Positions 17,485 to 25,013 of a DNA stretch of 64,000 nucleotides are shown here, one piece after another; position 1 is the stretch's first letter; each line of letters begins with the position of its first letter. Origin of the DNA: UKL13-3 sp040387195 (lineage in GTDB: Bacteria; Bacteroidota; Bacteroidia; UKL13-3). The notes beneath the pieces were generated by a model. The model did no database searches, was not told the DNA's origin, and saw nothing but the letters and a program-made list of their open reading frames with translations. A program made the position numbers and the translations under genes. The stretch is from contig JAZKEF010000012.1 of NCBI GenBank assembly GCA_040387195.1, positions 157,542-221,541 on the forward strand, read 5' to 3'.

Positions 17485-17824
17485 TTAGCGAAATCTGCGG
17501 GAGACATTTGCTCGCGACAATGCATGGTCGACCGTGAATATATGTCACCCCTAAAGGGGTTTTATGGTCGCATGGAATGGCTTTTCTATTGATGTTAGAC
17601 CCACTCCGGGGTCGATTTTTCTTTGAATAATCATTCTGCTTAATAAGACCATTCTGTTTCTAACCAGCCATATTATATGACTCATTCAAAACCGTATTAA
17701 ACAAACTATTGCAAACAACATCAATGTTCTTATCAGCGTAATTAGCGAAATCTGCGGGAAACCCTTCACAGTCGACTATGCATTGTCGCGAGAAAATATT
17801 GCCCGTAGATTTCGCTAATTACGC
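17465..17824. repeat. Composite intergenic repeat: 54-bp inverted and 38-bp direct copies
   Basis: A 38-bp sequence at 17465-17502 (including the plsC-like stop codon) is repeated directly at 17721-17758. A 54-bp arm at 17479-17532 is also present as an imperfect reverse complement at 17771-17824, sharing GCGTAATTAGCGAAATCT and TCGCGACAATGCAT. Weak hairpins (CCCC-taaa-GGGG near 17548, GACCC...GGGTC near 17598) lie between. The motif ATCTGCGGGAAAC recurs at 53396. The 386-bp gap 17485-17870 holds no gene. Confidence 0.75.
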
Positions 17825-17870
17825 AGATTTTTTAAAACGCAATTCCAAACGTCAAACATAAATTACGTGT

Positions 17871-19094
17871 TTACTGAAACCGGATGGCTTTGATCGGAGT
17901 TACTTTGGAAACGAAAGCTGCGGGTAATAACAATACGAGGTAGCAGATGATGAAACTTCCGAGATTGATGAACAATACATCGGTCCATTTTAAGAGAATG
18001 GGAACTTCGCTCAGGTAATAGGCATCCTGTGAGAGTTTAAACCAACCACCATAATATTGCGATAAACAGATACCTATACCTGCAATATTTCCGATGATCA
18101 TTCCCCATACAATAAGATACGAAACCATGTACACAAAAATGCGTGATACACTTTGGTTATTGGCCCCCATGGCCTTAAGCAATCCAATCATATTGCTGCG
18201 CTCCACAATTAAAATAAGCAATGCCGTTGCCATGTTGATACAAGCCACAATAATCATGAGGATGATGATGACCCATACATTCAGATCGAGTAAACTGAGC
18301 CAGTCGAACAATTGCGGAAACAGATCGCGGATGGTATGAATCTCCAAATTATAGGGTAACAAACTAAGTAACTCTGTTGATACCAGGTCGATGTCCGCAT
18401 GGTTTTTCAATCCCACTTCATACCCGCTCACCGCATATTCCGACCATTGGTTGAGGCGTTGTACCTGTTGTATATCCACAAACGCATACAACTTATCCAT
18501 CTCTTCCAATCCGGTATTATACAACCCTACAATTAAAAACTTACGCACACGCGGAGGCTCTTGTGCAATGTATAAAAGCACATGATCGCCCACCTTGAGT
18601 TTGAGTTTATCGGCCAGCACTTTGGAAAGCAAAATGGTATTGGAAACACTATCGGGATGCAACGAAAGTGTGCTCCCCGATACAAGGTGCTGTTGCAGGA
18701 AACGCCAGTCGTAGGCCGAATCCACACCTTTAAGCACCACACCAGAAAAATCTTCTTTTGTTTTTAAAATTCCTGCTTTGATGGCAAAGGGTTGCAGGTG
18801 TGTAACCCCATCATTTTGTTGAAGGAGTTTCTCCAAAACAGTATCCCTGTATATGGGAGTTGTTTCGAAGGAATTGTTCATATCCAGACTCGATATTTGT
18901 ATATGCGTGCTGAAACCGATAATTTTACTCCGGATTTCAGACTGATACCCTTTCACGATTGCAATGGAGATAATCATCACTGCAATACTTAAAGCAACAG
19001 CTCCGGTGGCAATGCGGATAATTAACCGCGAAGTTCCGGAACCTTTTTGCAACGAAAGACGTCTTGCTATAATATATGAAAAACTTGAACCCAT
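17871..19094 (-). CDS. LolC/LolE-type ABC transporter permease
   Basis: The 407-residue protein has the MacB/FtsX-like permease layout: one N-terminal membrane helix (about 25-48), a large periplasmic domain (50-270) and three C-terminal helices (about 275-300, 318-345 and 372-398). It ends in the family-typical PIKAIRFQ. The N-terminal SYIIARRLSLQKG and the GVD-type periplasmic motif (VVLKGVDSAYDW) match the LolC/E lipoprotein-releasing group. It should work with a LolD-type ATPase, which is not nearby. Its start lies only 5 bp from the divergent start at 19100, so the two genes must use promoters inside each other's coding sequence. Confidence 0.85.
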   Translation of the reverse strand: MGSSFSYIIARRLSLQKGSGTSRLIIRIATGAVALSIAVMIISIAIVKGYQSEIRSKIIGFSTHIQISSLDMNNSFETTPIYRDTVLEKLLQQNDGVTHLQPFAIKAGILKTKEDFSGVVLKGVDSAYDWRFLQQHLVSGSTLSLHPDSVSNTILLSKVLADKLKLKVGDHVLLYIAQEPPRVRKFLIVGLYNTGLEEMDKLYAFVDIQQVQRLNQWSEYAVSGYEVGLKNHADIDLVSTELLSLLPYNLEIHTIRDLFPQLFDWLSLLDLNVWVIIILMIIVACINMATALLILIVERSNMIGLLKAMGANNQSVSRIFVYMVSYLIVWGMIIGNIAGIGICLSQYYGGWFKLSQDAYYLSEVPILLKWTDVLFINLGSFIICYLVLLLPAAFVSKVTPIKAIRFQ

Positions 19095-19099
19095 TTAGA

Positions 19100-20290
19100 A
19101 TGCCCGAATATAAGAAGCTGCTTGGTTTTTTTATGCTTTGTTTGTTTCAGCCTGCTTTTGCACAGCCCAAAATGATGACGGGCGCGCAGCAGGTTAACAA
19201 CTACCTACCCTTACTCAAAGGAAAAAAAGTAGGGCTTGTGGTCAACCAAACATCCACCATTGGTGCCACTCACCTTGTCGATTCCTTAAAAAAATTATCC
19301 GTAAATATCAGGGCTATTTATGCGCCCGAGCATGGATTCAGGGGCAATCATGGGGCGGGTATCCACATAAAAAGCAGCAAAGATGCCAAAACGGGAGTGA
19401 ATGTAATTTCCTTGTACGGCAACCATAAAAAACCAACCAAAGAAGATTTAAAGGACGTGCAGGTTGTGGTGTTTGATATTCAGGATGTGGGGGCACGTTT
19501 TTATACTTATATATCTACTCTGCATTATGTAATGGAAGCCTGTGCCGAAAACAACAAACAATTAATTATCCTCGACCGTCCCAACCCAAATGGTTTTTAT
19601 GTTGATGGGCCGGTACTCGACAAAAAATACCAGTCCTTTATTGGCATGCATCCCATTCCGGTAGTGCACGGCATGACCATTGGCGAATATGCCAAAATGA
19701 TAAACGGAGAAAAATGGTTGAAAGATGGCATTACCTGCAACATCAGCATTATTCCCATGAAAGGATATACGCACAACGACCGTTATGACCTGCCGGTTAA
19801 CCCTTCACCCAATCTTCCAACATCCGAGTCGATTGCCTTGTACCCGAGCTTATGTTTTTTTGAAGGTACCAACTACAGTTTAGGCCGTGGTACCGGCAAA
19901 CCCTTTGAGTGTTTTGGCAAACCCGAAAACACCACCGGAGATTATACATTCACCCCAAAAGCCATTCCCGGTGTAGCCGAAAACCCTCCACATAAAAACA
20001 AATTGTGCCGCGGCTATCTGGTAAGTGCATTTGCCAATACCATTCTCAAAAACGAACCACGTATTTACCTCGATTGGCTAATCAGTGTATACCAGGAAGA
20101 CACATCCAAGGCAACATTCTTCACCGATTTTTTTGACAAACTTGCCGGAACCGATGAATTGCGCAAACAAATCACAGAAGGTAAAACCGAAGCAGAAATA
20201 AGAGCAAGCTGGACACCTGCATTGAACCAATTCAGGGTAACCCGTAAAAAATATTTACTCTACCCCGACTTTGTGTATTTCTATAAATAA
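19100..20290 (+). CDS. namZ: DUF1343 / NamZ-type exo-beta-N-acetylmuramidase
   Basis: The 396-residue protein is of the DUF1343 family, whose characterised members (NamZ) remove terminal N-acetylmuramic acid from peptidoglycan fragments. Family motifs visible are KVGLVVNQTS, APEHGFRG, VVVFDIQDVGARFYTY and FEGTNYSLGRGTGKPFE. I use ATG 19100 because it gives a good signal peptide (MPEYKKLLGFFMLCLFQPAFAQ). An ATG at 19076 would overlap the divergent permease by 19 bp and push the signal inward. It is exported to the periplasm, and ccmB follows by 5 bp. Confidence 0.85.
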   Translation: MPEYKKLLGFFMLCLFQPAFAQPKMMTGAQQVNNYLPLLKGKKVGLVVNQTSTIGATHLVDSLKKLSVNIRAIYAPEHGFRGNHGAGIHIKSSKDAKTGVNVISLYGNHKKPTKEDLKDVQVVVFDIQDVGARFYTYISTLHYVMEACAENNKQLIILDRPNPNGFYVDGPVLDKKYQSFIGMHPIPVVHGMTIGEYAKMINGEKWLKDGITCNISIIPMKGYTHNDRYDLPVNPSPNLPTSESIALYPSLCFFEGTNYSLGRGTGKPFECFGKPENTTGDYTFTPKAIPGVAENPPHKNKLCRGYLVSAFANTILKNEPRIYLDWLISVYQEDTSKATFFTDFFDKLAGTDELRKQITEGKTEAEIRASWTPALNQFRVTRKKYLLYPDFVYFYK

Positions 20291-20295
20291 CAACC

Positions 20296-20949
20296 ATGAC
20301 GGCACAGGTAATTGCATTGCTTAAAAAAGACCTCACCTCGGAGTGGCGTATGAGATATGCCCTTAATGGCATTTTATTACATGTAGTATCTTCCGTATTC
20401 CTGGTTTTTTTAGCCGTTAAAATATTAAATGCTCCCACCTGGAATGCCTTGTTCTGGATCATCTTATTGTTTTCATCCATCAGTGCAGTAGCCAAAGGTT
20501 TTATGGGAGAAAGCAGGGGCCGCTCGCTGTATTATTATGGCATTGCTTCCCCACAGCAAATCATCATTGCCAAACTTATTTATAACAACATCTTTATGAT
20601 TGGCATTGCGCTGATCTGCTTTTTGGTGTACACCACCCTGTTGGGAAATATGGCACAGTCACCGGGATACTATTTCCTCACCCTTATCCTTGGCTGTATG
20701 GGTTTTTCAAGCATCTTCACCTTATTATCCTCCATTGCAGCCAAAAGCGGAAATGGACATTTGCTGATGCCTGTGCTCAGTTTCCCGATTATCATTCCAT
20801 TGCTGCTGGTATTGATTAAAGCATCCAAAAAAGCGATGGATGGCATTGACACTTCGTTAATCATTCCCGATTTACTAGTGGTGCTGGCCATTAACTTTAT
20901 TGTGCTGGCATTGGCTTACTTATTATTTCCTTTCCTTTGGAAGGACTAA
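20296..20949 (+). CDS. ccmB: CcmB-like haem exporter permease
   Basis: The 217-residue protein has six hydrophobic segments and the CcmB hallmarks: a cytoplasmic N-terminus LLKKDLTSEWRMRYALNGILL, a segment with ESRGRSLYYYGIAS, and PVLSFPIIIPLLL in the fifth helix. CcmB is the membrane half of the CcmAB transporter acting in system I cytochrome c maturation. The ATPase CcmA and CcmC are not in the window. The gene lies between namZ (5-bp gap) and fmt (18-bp gap), suggesting one transcript. Confidence 0.85.
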   Translation: MTAQVIALLKKDLTSEWRMRYALNGILLHVVSSVFLVFLAVKILNAPTWNALFWIILLFSSISAVAKGFMGESRGRSLYYYGIASPQQIIIAKLIYNNIFMIGIALICFLVYTTLLGNMAQSPGYYFLTLILGCMGFSSIFTLLSSIAAKSGNGHLLMPVLSFPIIIPLLLVLIKASKKAMDGIDTSLIIPDLLVVLAINFIVLALAYLLFPFLWKD

Positions 20950-20967
20950 CCTTAACCCAACACTGTT

Positions 20968-21876
20968 TTGAAAGTTATATTTTTAGGTACTCCCGATTTT
21001 TCAGTCCCTTCGCTCGAAGCCATTATCCAGGCCGGATTTGACGTGGTTGCTGTAGTAACTGCTCCCGATAAACCCGCAGGCAGGGGAATGAAATTGCAGG
21101 AGTCGGCCGTGAAAAAATTTGCGGTTGCGCACCATATCCAGGTATTGCAACCGGTGAAACTAAAGGACCCTGCCTTTATCGAACAACTCCGTGAACTGAA
21201 AGCCGATATCCAGGTAGTAATCGCATTTCGGATGTTGCCCGAGGTTGTGTGGAACATGCCACCCAAAGGTACCATCAACCTACACGCCTCCCTGCTCCCC
21301 AACTACCGTGGAGCCGCTCCCATCAACTGGGCTATCATCAACGGAGAAACGGAAACAGGAGTATCAACGTTTTTACTCAAGCACGAAATTGATACCGGTG
21401 ATTTGGTATTAAGTGAAAAGGTAGCTATTCCGGAAAGTATGAATGCGGGCCAATTGCACGATAAATTGATGCAAGTGGGTGCTTCGGTTATAGTAACAAG
21501 TCTACAGTTGATTGAATCCGGCAATTATACCCCCATTCCACAGGGAAGTTCGAGCACCAAAATTGCTCCCAAAATTTTCACGGCCGATTGCATGTTAAAC
21601 TGGAATGATACCAGCTTGAACCTCTACAATAAAATTAGGGGCCTATCCCCATATCCTGGCGCTATTACCAGTCTTAACGGTAAAATATTCAAAGTATATG
21701 CAGCCGAATACAGTCTTGAGGAATCAGATTTATCGCCTGGAGAAATGATATCGGATAACAAGCACTTCCTGAAATTCAGAACTCGGGATGGATTTATTTC
21801 GACAACCGAAATCCAACTTGAAGGCAAAAAACGTATGTCTATACAAGACTTCCTTAAGGGATACTCATTAACTTAA
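20968..21876 (+). CDS. fmt: methionyl-tRNA formyltransferase
   Basis: This 302-residue enzyme formylates initiator Met-tRNA using 10-formyl-tetrahydrofolate. The N-terminal Rossmann domain begins KVIFLGTPDFSVPSLE, then APDKPAGRG, and the catalytic loop INLHASLLPNYRGAAPINWAI with the conserved Asn, His and Asp (HEIDTGDLV). The C-terminal OB-like domain spans about 205-300. The start is TTG: the family always begins M-[KR]-[IV]-[IV]-F-x-G-T-P-[DE]-F, and the codon at that position is TTG with no nearby ATG. It probably shares a transcript with namZ and ccmB. Confidence 0.95.
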   Translation: MKVIFLGTPDFSVPSLEAIIQAGFDVVAVVTAPDKPAGRGMKLQESAVKKFAVAHHIQVLQPVKLKDPAFIEQLRELKADIQVVIAFRMLPEVVWNMPPKGTINLHASLLPNYRGAAPINWAIINGETETGVSTFLLKHEIDTGDLVLSEKVAIPESMNAGQLHDKLMQVGASVIVTSLQLIESGNYTPIPQGSSSTKIAPKIFTADCMLNWNDTSLNLYNKIRGLSPYPGAITSLNGKIFKVYAAEYSLEESDLSPGEMISDNKHFLKFRTRDGFISTTEIQLEGKKRMSIQDFLKGYSLT

Positions 21877-21950
21877 CATAGGTTAATGGGGTTTCATATA
21901 GCAAAATCCACTACTCGTTCAACAGTAAGTGGTATTCCTATAAAAATCTT

Positions 21951-21958
21951 TACGTTTG
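21951..21958 (+). promoter_or_regulatory. Candidate -7 element (TACGTTTG) for the exosortase locus
   Basis: TACGTTTG fits TAnnTTTG and lies 17 bp before the ATG of the PID-CTERM gene. No clear TTG is found at the expected upstream distance, so the promoter is only moderately supported. Confidence 0.4.
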
Positions 21959-21975
21959 TTGTACTGAAAGACGAA

Positions 21976-22164
21976 ATGAAAAAGCACTATTTATCCCTAA
22001 TATTGTTACTGTTTACCCTTACAGGCACTTATGCTCAGGATTTACCTCCCGGTGATACCGGTTTATTTGAAGAGGTTCAGGACGTTCCGGTAGATGGAGG
22101 GTTAGGTATTTTACTGGTAGCAGGCATCGGATACGGAATCAAAAAACTGTACGCCAAAAAGTAA
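21976..22164 (+). CDS. PID-CTERM-type exosortase substrate
   Basis: This 62-residue protein has a signal peptide (MKKHYLSLILLLFTLTGTYA, residues 1-20) and a short acidic body of about 17 residues. Its tripartite C-terminal sorting signal is PVDGG (38-42), a hydrophobic stretch LGILLVAGIGYG and a basic end KKLYAKK. The P-[IV]-D-G-G...GYG.K pattern is that of the small Bacteroidota PID-CTERM proteins. I start at ATG 21976 because the in-frame ATG at 21886 would bury the signal peptide. It is 60 bp upstream of an exosortase gene, its presumed processing enzyme. Confidence 0.8.
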   Translation: MKKHYLSLILLLFTLTGTYAQDLPPGDTGLFEEVQDVPVDGGLGILLVAGIGYGIKKLYAKK

Positions 22165-22224
22165 CGGTAAAATGTTTCAGACTCAATATATTTGACAGGA
22201 AGTACCAAAACACTTCCTTTTTTT

Positions 22225-22746
22225 ATGTCCAAGCAGCATCAACTTATTCGTTTTCTATGCATTGTAGGAGTGTTGTGTGGCGCCTGGTTTATAAGCTATG
22301 AATTTTTCATCAAACCACATGGGTGGGTCGACAGTCAAATTACCCATTGGGTAACAGTTGGTGTAAATCTCATGCTGAACATTACCGGGTATGACTCGCA
22401 TTATGTAGTATCTCCTATACCGGGAAATGCCTACCTTTATATTGCTCCTTATGTAAAACCTGTGGTGCGGGTTGGGGCTTCGTGCAATGGACTGGAGTTG
22501 TTTGCCCTGTTTATGTGTTTCATGATTGCCTATCCCGGAAAAATATCGCATAAGTTGCTGTTCATTTCCATCGGACTCATCATCATTCATATTGCCAATC
22601 TGTTCCGCACATACTGGTTAGTATTGCTGGCCTATTACCGCTCGCCTTATTATGAACTTTTTCACCGGTATGTTTTAATCTTTTTTATTTACGGTCTGGT
22701 GTTTGGATTATGGATGCTGTGGGCCAATAAATACAGTAAACGATGA
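22225..22746 (+). CDS. Exosortase family protein (XrtX/XrtN/XrtF-like)
   Basis: The 173-residue polytopic membrane protein shows the exosortase/archaeosortase catalytic triad: Cys87 in SCNGLELF, Arg128 in HIANLFRTYW and His147 in ELFHRYV. All three sit at the ends of membrane helices. It should cleave the PID-CTERM signal of the neighbouring small protein and possibly transfer it to a surface lipid or glycan. The start is ATG 22225 (MSKQHQLIRF); a longer frame beginning at TTG 22192 lacks support. It overlaps the next gene by 4 bp (ATGA). I cannot assign the exact Xrt subgroup without an HMM search. Confidence 0.85.
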   Translation: MSKQHQLIRFLCIVGVLCGAWFISYEFFIKPHGWVDSQITHWVTVGVNLMLNITGYDSHYVVSPIPGNAYLYIAPYVKPVVRVGASCNGLELFALFMCFMIAYPGKISHKLLFISIGLIIIHIANLFRTYWLVLLAYYRSPYYELFHRYVLIFFIYGLVFGLWMLWANKYSKR

Positions 22747-23189
22747 GTCCATCCAAACGAAACGGCTATCTATTATTGGTACTCTTGCTACTCATCAGTC
22801 TGGGAAAAGATTACATCACTCCCGATTACCTGAATACTCCTTCGGCTGTTTGCCTTAACCCTAATCATCCGTCCTATCTGCCAATTGGCGCATCCCACCT
22901 TACCTACCCCTGGTTTTGGATACATGCGTATCTGTATAGTTTGCTTTTTATCATCATCCCCGCCTGTATTATATACAACTTCTCGTCCAAGGACCTACTC
23001 AAACCTGCGTTATATCTGTTTGCAGGAGTTTTTGTATTTGAGTACCTGCTGCTGTTCAGTCAGCAAACCATTGCCGTTAAACATATCCTTCCTAAAATAA
23101 ACCGGTATTTTCATTCTCCACTTATAACCTTATTTTTACTCGCAGCATTTACCCTGTACAACCAGTATGATAAACAAAGTGATAAATAG
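22743..23189 (+). CDS. Exosortase-associated membrane protein
   Basis: The 148-residue protein has four hydrophobic segments (about residues 8-20, 58-80, 88-107 and 125-142) and a periplasmic loop between the first two. It has no catalytic motif. Its ATG overlaps the exosortase stop by 4 bp, showing translational coupling. Small multi-TM partners of this size accompany Bacteroidota exosortases (the XrtX- and XrtF-associated proteins). I assign it to that role on context and topology. Confidence 0.7.
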   Translation: MSPSKRNGYLLLVLLLLISLGKDYITPDYLNTPSAVCLNPNHPSYLPIGASHLTYPWFWIHAYLYSLLFIIIPACIIYNFSSKDLLKPALYLFAGVFVFEYLLLFSQQTIAVKHILPKINRYFHSPLITLFLLAAFTLYNQYDKQSDK

Positions 23190-24927
23190 CATTACCCATG
23201 CTATTGATGTAAACGAGAAACCACGAAAGCTGAATAGCCTTGCGTTGTTCAGGGTGCTCTTCTTTTCCCATATACTGTTTACCATTTATTTCACACAGGT
23301 TTACAAAGGATTGATTTTTGATTCCATAGCAGGCATCACCAAAAACCCTTTTCCGTTTAATACCTTTTTGGGCATCTGGACATTAAGCGCACTGCTGATG
23401 CTGATTGGAATGGGAAGCCGTGTCGCCTCCATCATCAATTATGTTTGTGTGGTGATTTCCTATGAACTTTTTTGGCGCAGCGGAGTACTTTCCTATTATG
23501 ATGATCTGTTGCTGATCGGGAGTTTTCTATGCATCTTTTTACCTGTTTCGAAAACCTTTTCAGTGGACGCTTCCCTTAAACGGATTGTTACCGGAAACAC
23601 CCAACCCGTTTTTACATCCCAATTGGTTTATATTTCTTTCATTACACTGTCGCTTGGGCTTATGTATTTCGGTTCGGGTGTTACCAAACTAGTTTCTCCC
23701 ATCTGGCAAAAAGGAATTGGCCTGTGGATACCGATGAGCCTTCCTTTTTTTAAGTGGAATGCCATCCCGGGACACTTAGCCGATTTTGAATGGCCGGTAA
23801 AGGCACTTAACTATATCACCATGGCATGGGAAACATTATTTGTAGCCATGCTGTTCCTCAAACGATTGCGTGCTGTTGCTATTGTAATGGGAATTGTTTT
23901 CCATATCGGGATTGGTTTGTTTTTCCACTTTCCAATGGAGGCCATGGGAACACTCGTATTTTATGCATTGTTTGTCCCTGATAGCTGGTGGGACAGGTTA
24001 TCGGCTAGGTTGGAAACGTCAGCAAAAATTGAGGTGTTCATTCCTGAAAACAATATGCTTGCCGCGAGAGCCTGGGCATTCTTAAAAAGTATCGATTTCA
24101 GAAGCCGGTTTGTGCAAACAGCATCACCGTCACATGAATCCATCACACTTGCAACCCCAGCTGTTTTTACCCGGTTGTTAAAAACCTATATTTTCTTCGC
24201 TCCTGTAGCATGGTTTCTACAATCGGGTGCATACCGCGGCATACAGCAATTGGTGAAACAAGCCTTGCCTTCATTGGGAAAAGTTTCCTCCGCACAGGTT
24301 CTTACTTATAGCTTTAAAAGGAGTTTGCTCATTCATTTTATGTTATTCCTTTCGTTGGTTCAATGTTATTTATCAGCCCGACACGTGGTTCGGAAACTTG
24401 TAAGTAAGCCTTCGAGCCACATAGCTCCCGTTTCTTATAGCCAACCTCCCAAAACACTCAATCCATCCTGGCTCACCCGTTCGTTGTTCGGCATTAACGG
24501 GCGCGGACTGTTTTTGGATAATGCACTTGCCATTACCCGAACAGTATATGCCGTAAGGTATACCGACCCTGAAACCCACAGCAGTGTTAGTTTTCCGTAT
24601 GCAAATGAGAAGGGCAATGTGGTAAATGATATGCATGTTGACGGAACGGCAAGCCGGCCTTACGCCCATTACATCCAAAAAGGGAATAGCCTCTCGGTAG
24701 AAGGCCTGGAAAAAGTGGTGCGGTACTGGCTCTCCAAAAAACACCAAAAATATACTGATATTCAGTTCTATATCCTGAACCGGACCTACATTCCTCCCGC
24801 CCGGTATGAGGCCGGTTATTGGCATAAAATGGAGGTTTTGCCATGGGATACGGCAGGCACCGCAAGATGGCAAAACGATACTTTTAATTATGTTCCCCAC
24901 ATAAAAGCCATATTTTCTGAGAAATAG
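23167..24927 (+). CDS. HTTM-domain (gamma-carboxylase-like) membrane protein
   Basis: This 586-residue protein has an HTTM domain at about residues 20-290, related to the membrane part of vitamin K-dependent gamma-glutamyl carboxylase. Seven or eight helices are present, including LALFRVLFFSHILFTIYF, the SYYDDLLLIGSFLCIFLP block, GLMYFGSGVTKL and VFHIGIGLFFHFP. A further membrane helix lies near 378-400, followed by a soluble C-terminal domain of about 170 residues of unknown type. It overlaps the exosortase-associated gene by 23 bp, so it belongs to the same transcript. Whether it modifies the exosortase substrate or its acceptor is unknown. Confidence 0.75.
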   Translation: MINKVINSITHAIDVNEKPRKLNSLALFRVLFFSHILFTIYFTQVYKGLIFDSIAGITKNPFPFNTFLGIWTLSALLMLIGMGSRVASIINYVCVVISYELFWRSGVLSYYDDLLLIGSFLCIFLPVSKTFSVDASLKRIVTGNTQPVFTSQLVYISFITLSLGLMYFGSGVTKLVSPIWQKGIGLWIPMSLPFFKWNAIPGHLADFEWPVKALNYITMAWETLFVAMLFLKRLRAVAIVMGIVFHIGIGLFFHFPMEAMGTLVFYALFVPDSWWDRLSARLETSAKIEVFIPENNMLAARAWAFLKSIDFRSRFVQTASPSHESITLATPAVFTRLLKTYIFFAPVAWFLQSGAYRGIQQLVKQALPSLGKVSSAQVLTYSFKRSLLIHFMLFLSLVQCYLSARHVVRKLVSKPSSHIAPVSYSQPPKTLNPSWLTRSLFGINGRGLFLDNALAITRTVYAVRYTDPETHSSVSFPYANEKGNVVNDMHVDGTASRPYAHYIQKGNSLSVEGLEKVVRYWLSKKHQKYTDIQFYILNRTYIPPARYEAGYWHKMEVLPWDTAGTARWQNDTFNYVPHIKAIFSEK

Positions 24928-24951
24928 TCCTGTTTTTTTGACAAAAACCTG

Positions 24952-24980
24952 TTGCAATTCACATATTTTTAGTATGTTTG
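24952..24980 (+). promoter_or_regulatory. Promoter of rpsA (TTG-N18-TATGTTTG)
   Basis: TTG at 24952-24954 and TATGTTTG at 24973-24980 with an 18-nt spacer fit the Bacteroidota promoter. Transcription would start near 24986, downstream of the in-frame TTG at 24978. This supports translation start at 25014. Confidence 0.7.
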
Positions 24981-25013
24981 CCCGCTTTTTTAAGCGAAAG
25001 GAGATCAAAAAAA

